Origin: Tubulanus polymorphus
Taxonomy: Eukaryota > Nemertea > Palaeonemertea > Tubulaniformes > Tubulanidae
DNA length: 64,000 nucleotides
Assembly (NCBI RefSeq): GCF_964204645.1
Contig: NC_134032.1
Location: 4,428,916-4,492,915 of the forward strand
Direction: 5' to 3'
Of the stretch, positions 61,241-64,000 are shown piece by piece. Under the pieces are notes generated by a model. It was not told the DNA's origin. It did no database searches and was given only the letters and a program-made list of their open reading frames with translations. The number at the start of each line of letters is the position of its first letter. Position 1 is the stretch's first letter. The position numbers and the translations under genes are program-made.

Positions 61241-63332
61241 GAGATTTAGTTTTAGAATCTGATTTCTATAGATCTTTTTTACAGGTTCACCATCAAAATA
61301 TTCTTATGCTAAAATATTGGCTTAAATTTTGTTTCTGTTTTAAAGTTTCAAGATGTCTATTATATTTCCATTTAGTTATAAATTCTTCAGAATCATCTTC
61401 AAAATATATGCTGAGTAAAAATAATTCCGCTAAAAATCGATCTCGTAAGTGAAAATAATTCCGCCATGAAAAATAAATCGCGTTCAATGCGTGAGTAAAG
61501 ATAATTCCGTTATGAAAAATGCATCGCCTTTCTTCAAAATATATTCCGATGACTAAAATATTTTTTGCAGTGTAAAAGGTAATTGTGGGGTTTTCCGCTA
61601 GTGCGCACGCGCTTGTCGATTGAACTGTCTTACCTGGTCTTATCTTATCTGTGCTACTAGCCCTAAGTATCTGGTACACTGCGTGCGTACTATACGGGGC
61701 ACACCGCATGGCCCTCACACAGGAATCAGTACTAGGGTAGAGCAGTGGTTTTGATCCTAAAATGTCGTGACGAGTCCTTGTGACTTAACGTTAGGAAGGG
61801 TGGGATGGTGGTGCTGTCATCGGGTCCATTTGAACACAAATTAGGGCCATAAATATCAAAACTTACATCCAAAATCAAAATTAGGGCTCTAGATTTTGGT
61901 TCCTCCTCAGACCTCCATCACCATCCTGTCTCATCGTTTTAGATATTTTTGTCGATGTATTTGACTCCACAGAGGAACCAGAAAGAAACTTTCCATGATG
62001 GGTTTCTGTGTAATTGTTTCTGTTTCATTCACCGAACTCGCTGTCAAAAAGGCGATTCTCGATATAAATAGTAATGGGTTTTCCCCGCAGGATACCCGCT
62101 TTGGGAAAGGCACCTGAATCGATGCTACGAGTTCGAACCCCAATATTTAGACGTAATTTATTATTCTTTGAAATAAATTCTTAGAATTTCTATTTATGAT
62201 AGGATGTGCAGGTTTTGATTTGGTAATGATGTTAATAAAAGTTAACCTCTTAAGGTATTGTTTTCTATCTATGTGACGGATTAGTTTCGATGCTCCTCAC
62301 AACCCGCCCCACCACGTGTCACTTATTCACGGACGCGCGGATTGTATCATTTGTTATAGGTCTACCACATGAAAGAGTCCATGGCCTACCGTAGAATAGT
62401 AGGGCCTACCGATCACGCTATGTGCGATGAAAGTAGTGTTTGAATAAAACAAATCTTTAATGAAATAAACATTATTTATCATAATTAATCAATAGATCAG
62501 TTGCCGCCTAAATAATTGTTTGTTTCGTGAAATTTGTACAAAACTTTGCGACTTCGTCATGTCTTGTGACCCTGAAAATACTAGAAGAATCATCGGTAAC
62601 TTATAAAACGGCGAGGTCAACATAGTAACAACAACTTCGGGGATTGAAAAAAAAACTCAAAAGAATTATTTTTTATACTGATGAGTTATACTGATGGGGA
62701 GTAGCGACCGTCATTGACACCGGTTATTTTTCCATTCACTATCAAATGTGACGAGCCCAATAAATGATTGCGCATAGATTCGGCCTCTCAGCATTTAGCA
62801 CAGCAGTTCCGAGAAGTGTTAAGACTGATCAGCGCGCGCGCTATCTAAAACCGGTGCTAGTACGATCAATATCTACAGGTATATACGTGTTCAGTATTAC
62901 ACAGCGAGTACCAGTATGTTGATCGAGCGTCGTCGTAGCAACGCGCTATACAGCGGCTTGAACTAGCGAGTAACATTAATTATCTTTTAACCAAATTAGA
63001 GCATTTATAACCATCGGAATCAAATATAAACCAAGCTGCCCCATCTACATCAAGTAGAGAATGCCTGTGTGAAATTACAGAATTGTCGGTCCACACAAAC
63101 AGCTTAAATCGTGTCATAAAGAAACATCCACAGACGGACAGACAGACAGACATGACGACGATGCCATAGATGGGTTCGTCTGACGACGAAACCCATCAAT
63201 AAAAAGGGCCAAAATAACGTTAAGGGATACAATTTGCTGTAGGAACGAAAACTAAGACATCTTTTACTTGATGTCCCATTCAACGCACTATATACACATT
63301 TCATACTTAACGGGTCAAACACTGATGCGTCC
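61241..63332. other. host-like DNA, no supported gene
   Basis: At 61420-61530 agtaaaRataattccg and atgaaaaat motifs repeat three times. ORFs at 61293-61718 and 61931-62143 show no domain. Confidence 0.35.
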
Positions 63333-64000
63333 CAATTGGTCGCTCCACTTCGCTACCGCTCCGCTCCGCGACCAATTGATTTATTTACAATACACAAATT
63401 CATATAATCAATATATTCAAATAATAATAATTATTCTATTATTCAACTGAAATACACACGGTTATGAAAATATATTATAGTTTTAAATTACTTTTAATAT
63501 TTGTTTTTAATGAACTCGACCATTCAACCTTTGATATGAAAGCCCATTACCCCTATTACTCTTAAAATATTCATGTAAATGAATAACATTTAAATTGACA
63601 GATTATTCAATATAAAAGTATATATTTACAACATTATTTCAATATTCATATTTGTGTGAGTTAGATTTTTAAACATTAAAATTGTTAGTAAAGTGTGATT
63701 GAAATAATACATGATATAAATCATTGAACTTCTAAAATCAATTTTAATAAAAAATTTGATATTAAAATGGAAGCAAATAAGTACTACTGTTCAACATGTA
63801 ATATCAATATAGAAAAATCCCAAAAAGCAAGACACGATAAAACTAAAACACATTTAGAGGATAAATTGAAACTAGAATATAAAGATGATATATTAGAATC
63901 TAAATTAGATGAATTAAAGAATGAAAAAGAAACATACAAATGTGATACATGTAATCAATCATTCAGTGATAAAAGATATTATAATGAACATTTAAAATCT
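63333..64000 (+). mobile_element. left end of Polinton-like element D
   Basis: It starts abruptly after host-like DNA with the terminal hairpin (arms caattggtcgc 63333-63343 and gcgaccaattg 63368-63378), then the conserved block (63440-63500), the cccctattactctt segment and PolB. It leaves the window. Confidence 0.85.
63767..64000 (+). CDS. polB: PolB of element D, 5' part only
   Basis: 78 open codons match element B PolB with a few substitutions (CSTCNINIEKSQKARHDKT), including both N-terminal C2H2 fingers. The frame is open to the window edge. Promoter AATAAAAAATTTG then ATATTAAAATG. Unlike the copy at 1699 there is no stop. It may be a full gene or, as at the right end of element B, just the coding part of a terminal repeat. 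Confidence 0.7.
   Translation, partial: MEANKYYCSTCNINIEKSQKARHDKTKTHLEDKLKLEYKDDILESKLDELKNEKETYKCDTCNQSFSDKRYYNEHLKS

Noticed and set aside
63767-64000. Homology of the left PolB remnant ending exactly where the window ends in element D
   Set aside because: The window edge is arbitrary; the match of end points is coincidence.

Overview
The window looks like nuclear DNA of an invertebrate animal. It has spliced genes with GT-AG introns, Ty3/gypsy, BEL/Pao and Penelope-like retroelements, MITEs, satellites, and several copies of one Maverick/Polinton-type (adintovirus-like) integrated DNA virus. No marker gene fixes the species; a marine lophotrochozoan such as a mollusc is only a guess. The viral blocks are very AT-rich beside the surrounding host-like DNA.

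Left part (1-11.8 kb): a decayed viral element (about 0.6-6.3 kb) keeps a broken DNA polymerase start, a small membrane protein, a small ORF with a viral promoter, a broken HNH nuclease between 250-bp direct repeats, and the tail of a membrane protein. Two MITE-like elements lie here. A spliced minus-strand gene (7652-11020) encodes a protein of about 944 residues with RAG1/Transib-like DDE features and an embedded PHD-like finger.

Centre (11.8-40.56 kb): two related elements lie head to head. Element A (about 11777-22341) is truncated on its left; it keeps integrase, packaging ATPase, capsid genes and a zinc-finger protein but has no polymerase. Element B (about 22366-40558, 18 kb, with about 400-bp terminal inverted repeats) is almost intact: protein-primed-type PolB, a small DNA-metabolism-like protein, penton, several membrane or virion proteins, hexon-type major capsid protein, a zinc-finger protein, then on the opposite strand ATPase, integrase, two membrane proteins and an HNH nuclease. 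PolB would copy the genome, integrase insert it, ATPase package it, and hexon plus penton build the shell. A and B share a 6.4-kb capsid block in inverted orientation, but the integrase/ATPase module is permuted and inverted between them. Structural genes have a fixed-register T-run to TAAATG promoter; non-structural genes have a different one. A 24-bp palindromic sequence has inserted at least four times in these elements, twice in frame inside genes.

Right part (40.56-64 kb): a truncated third polymerase (C), a BEL/Pao gag-protease fragment, the last two exons of a host gene with tyrosine motifs, a Penelope-like element with GIY-YIG nuclease and inverted terminal repeats, a long purine microsatellite, two gypsy fragments (one broken by a foldback MITE with a 9-bp target duplication), a BEL/Pao integrase fragment, a satellite present at 45.8 and 58.5 kb in opposite orientations, a decayed polymerase fragment, and at 63333 the start of another viral element (D) that leaves the window inside its polymerase gene.
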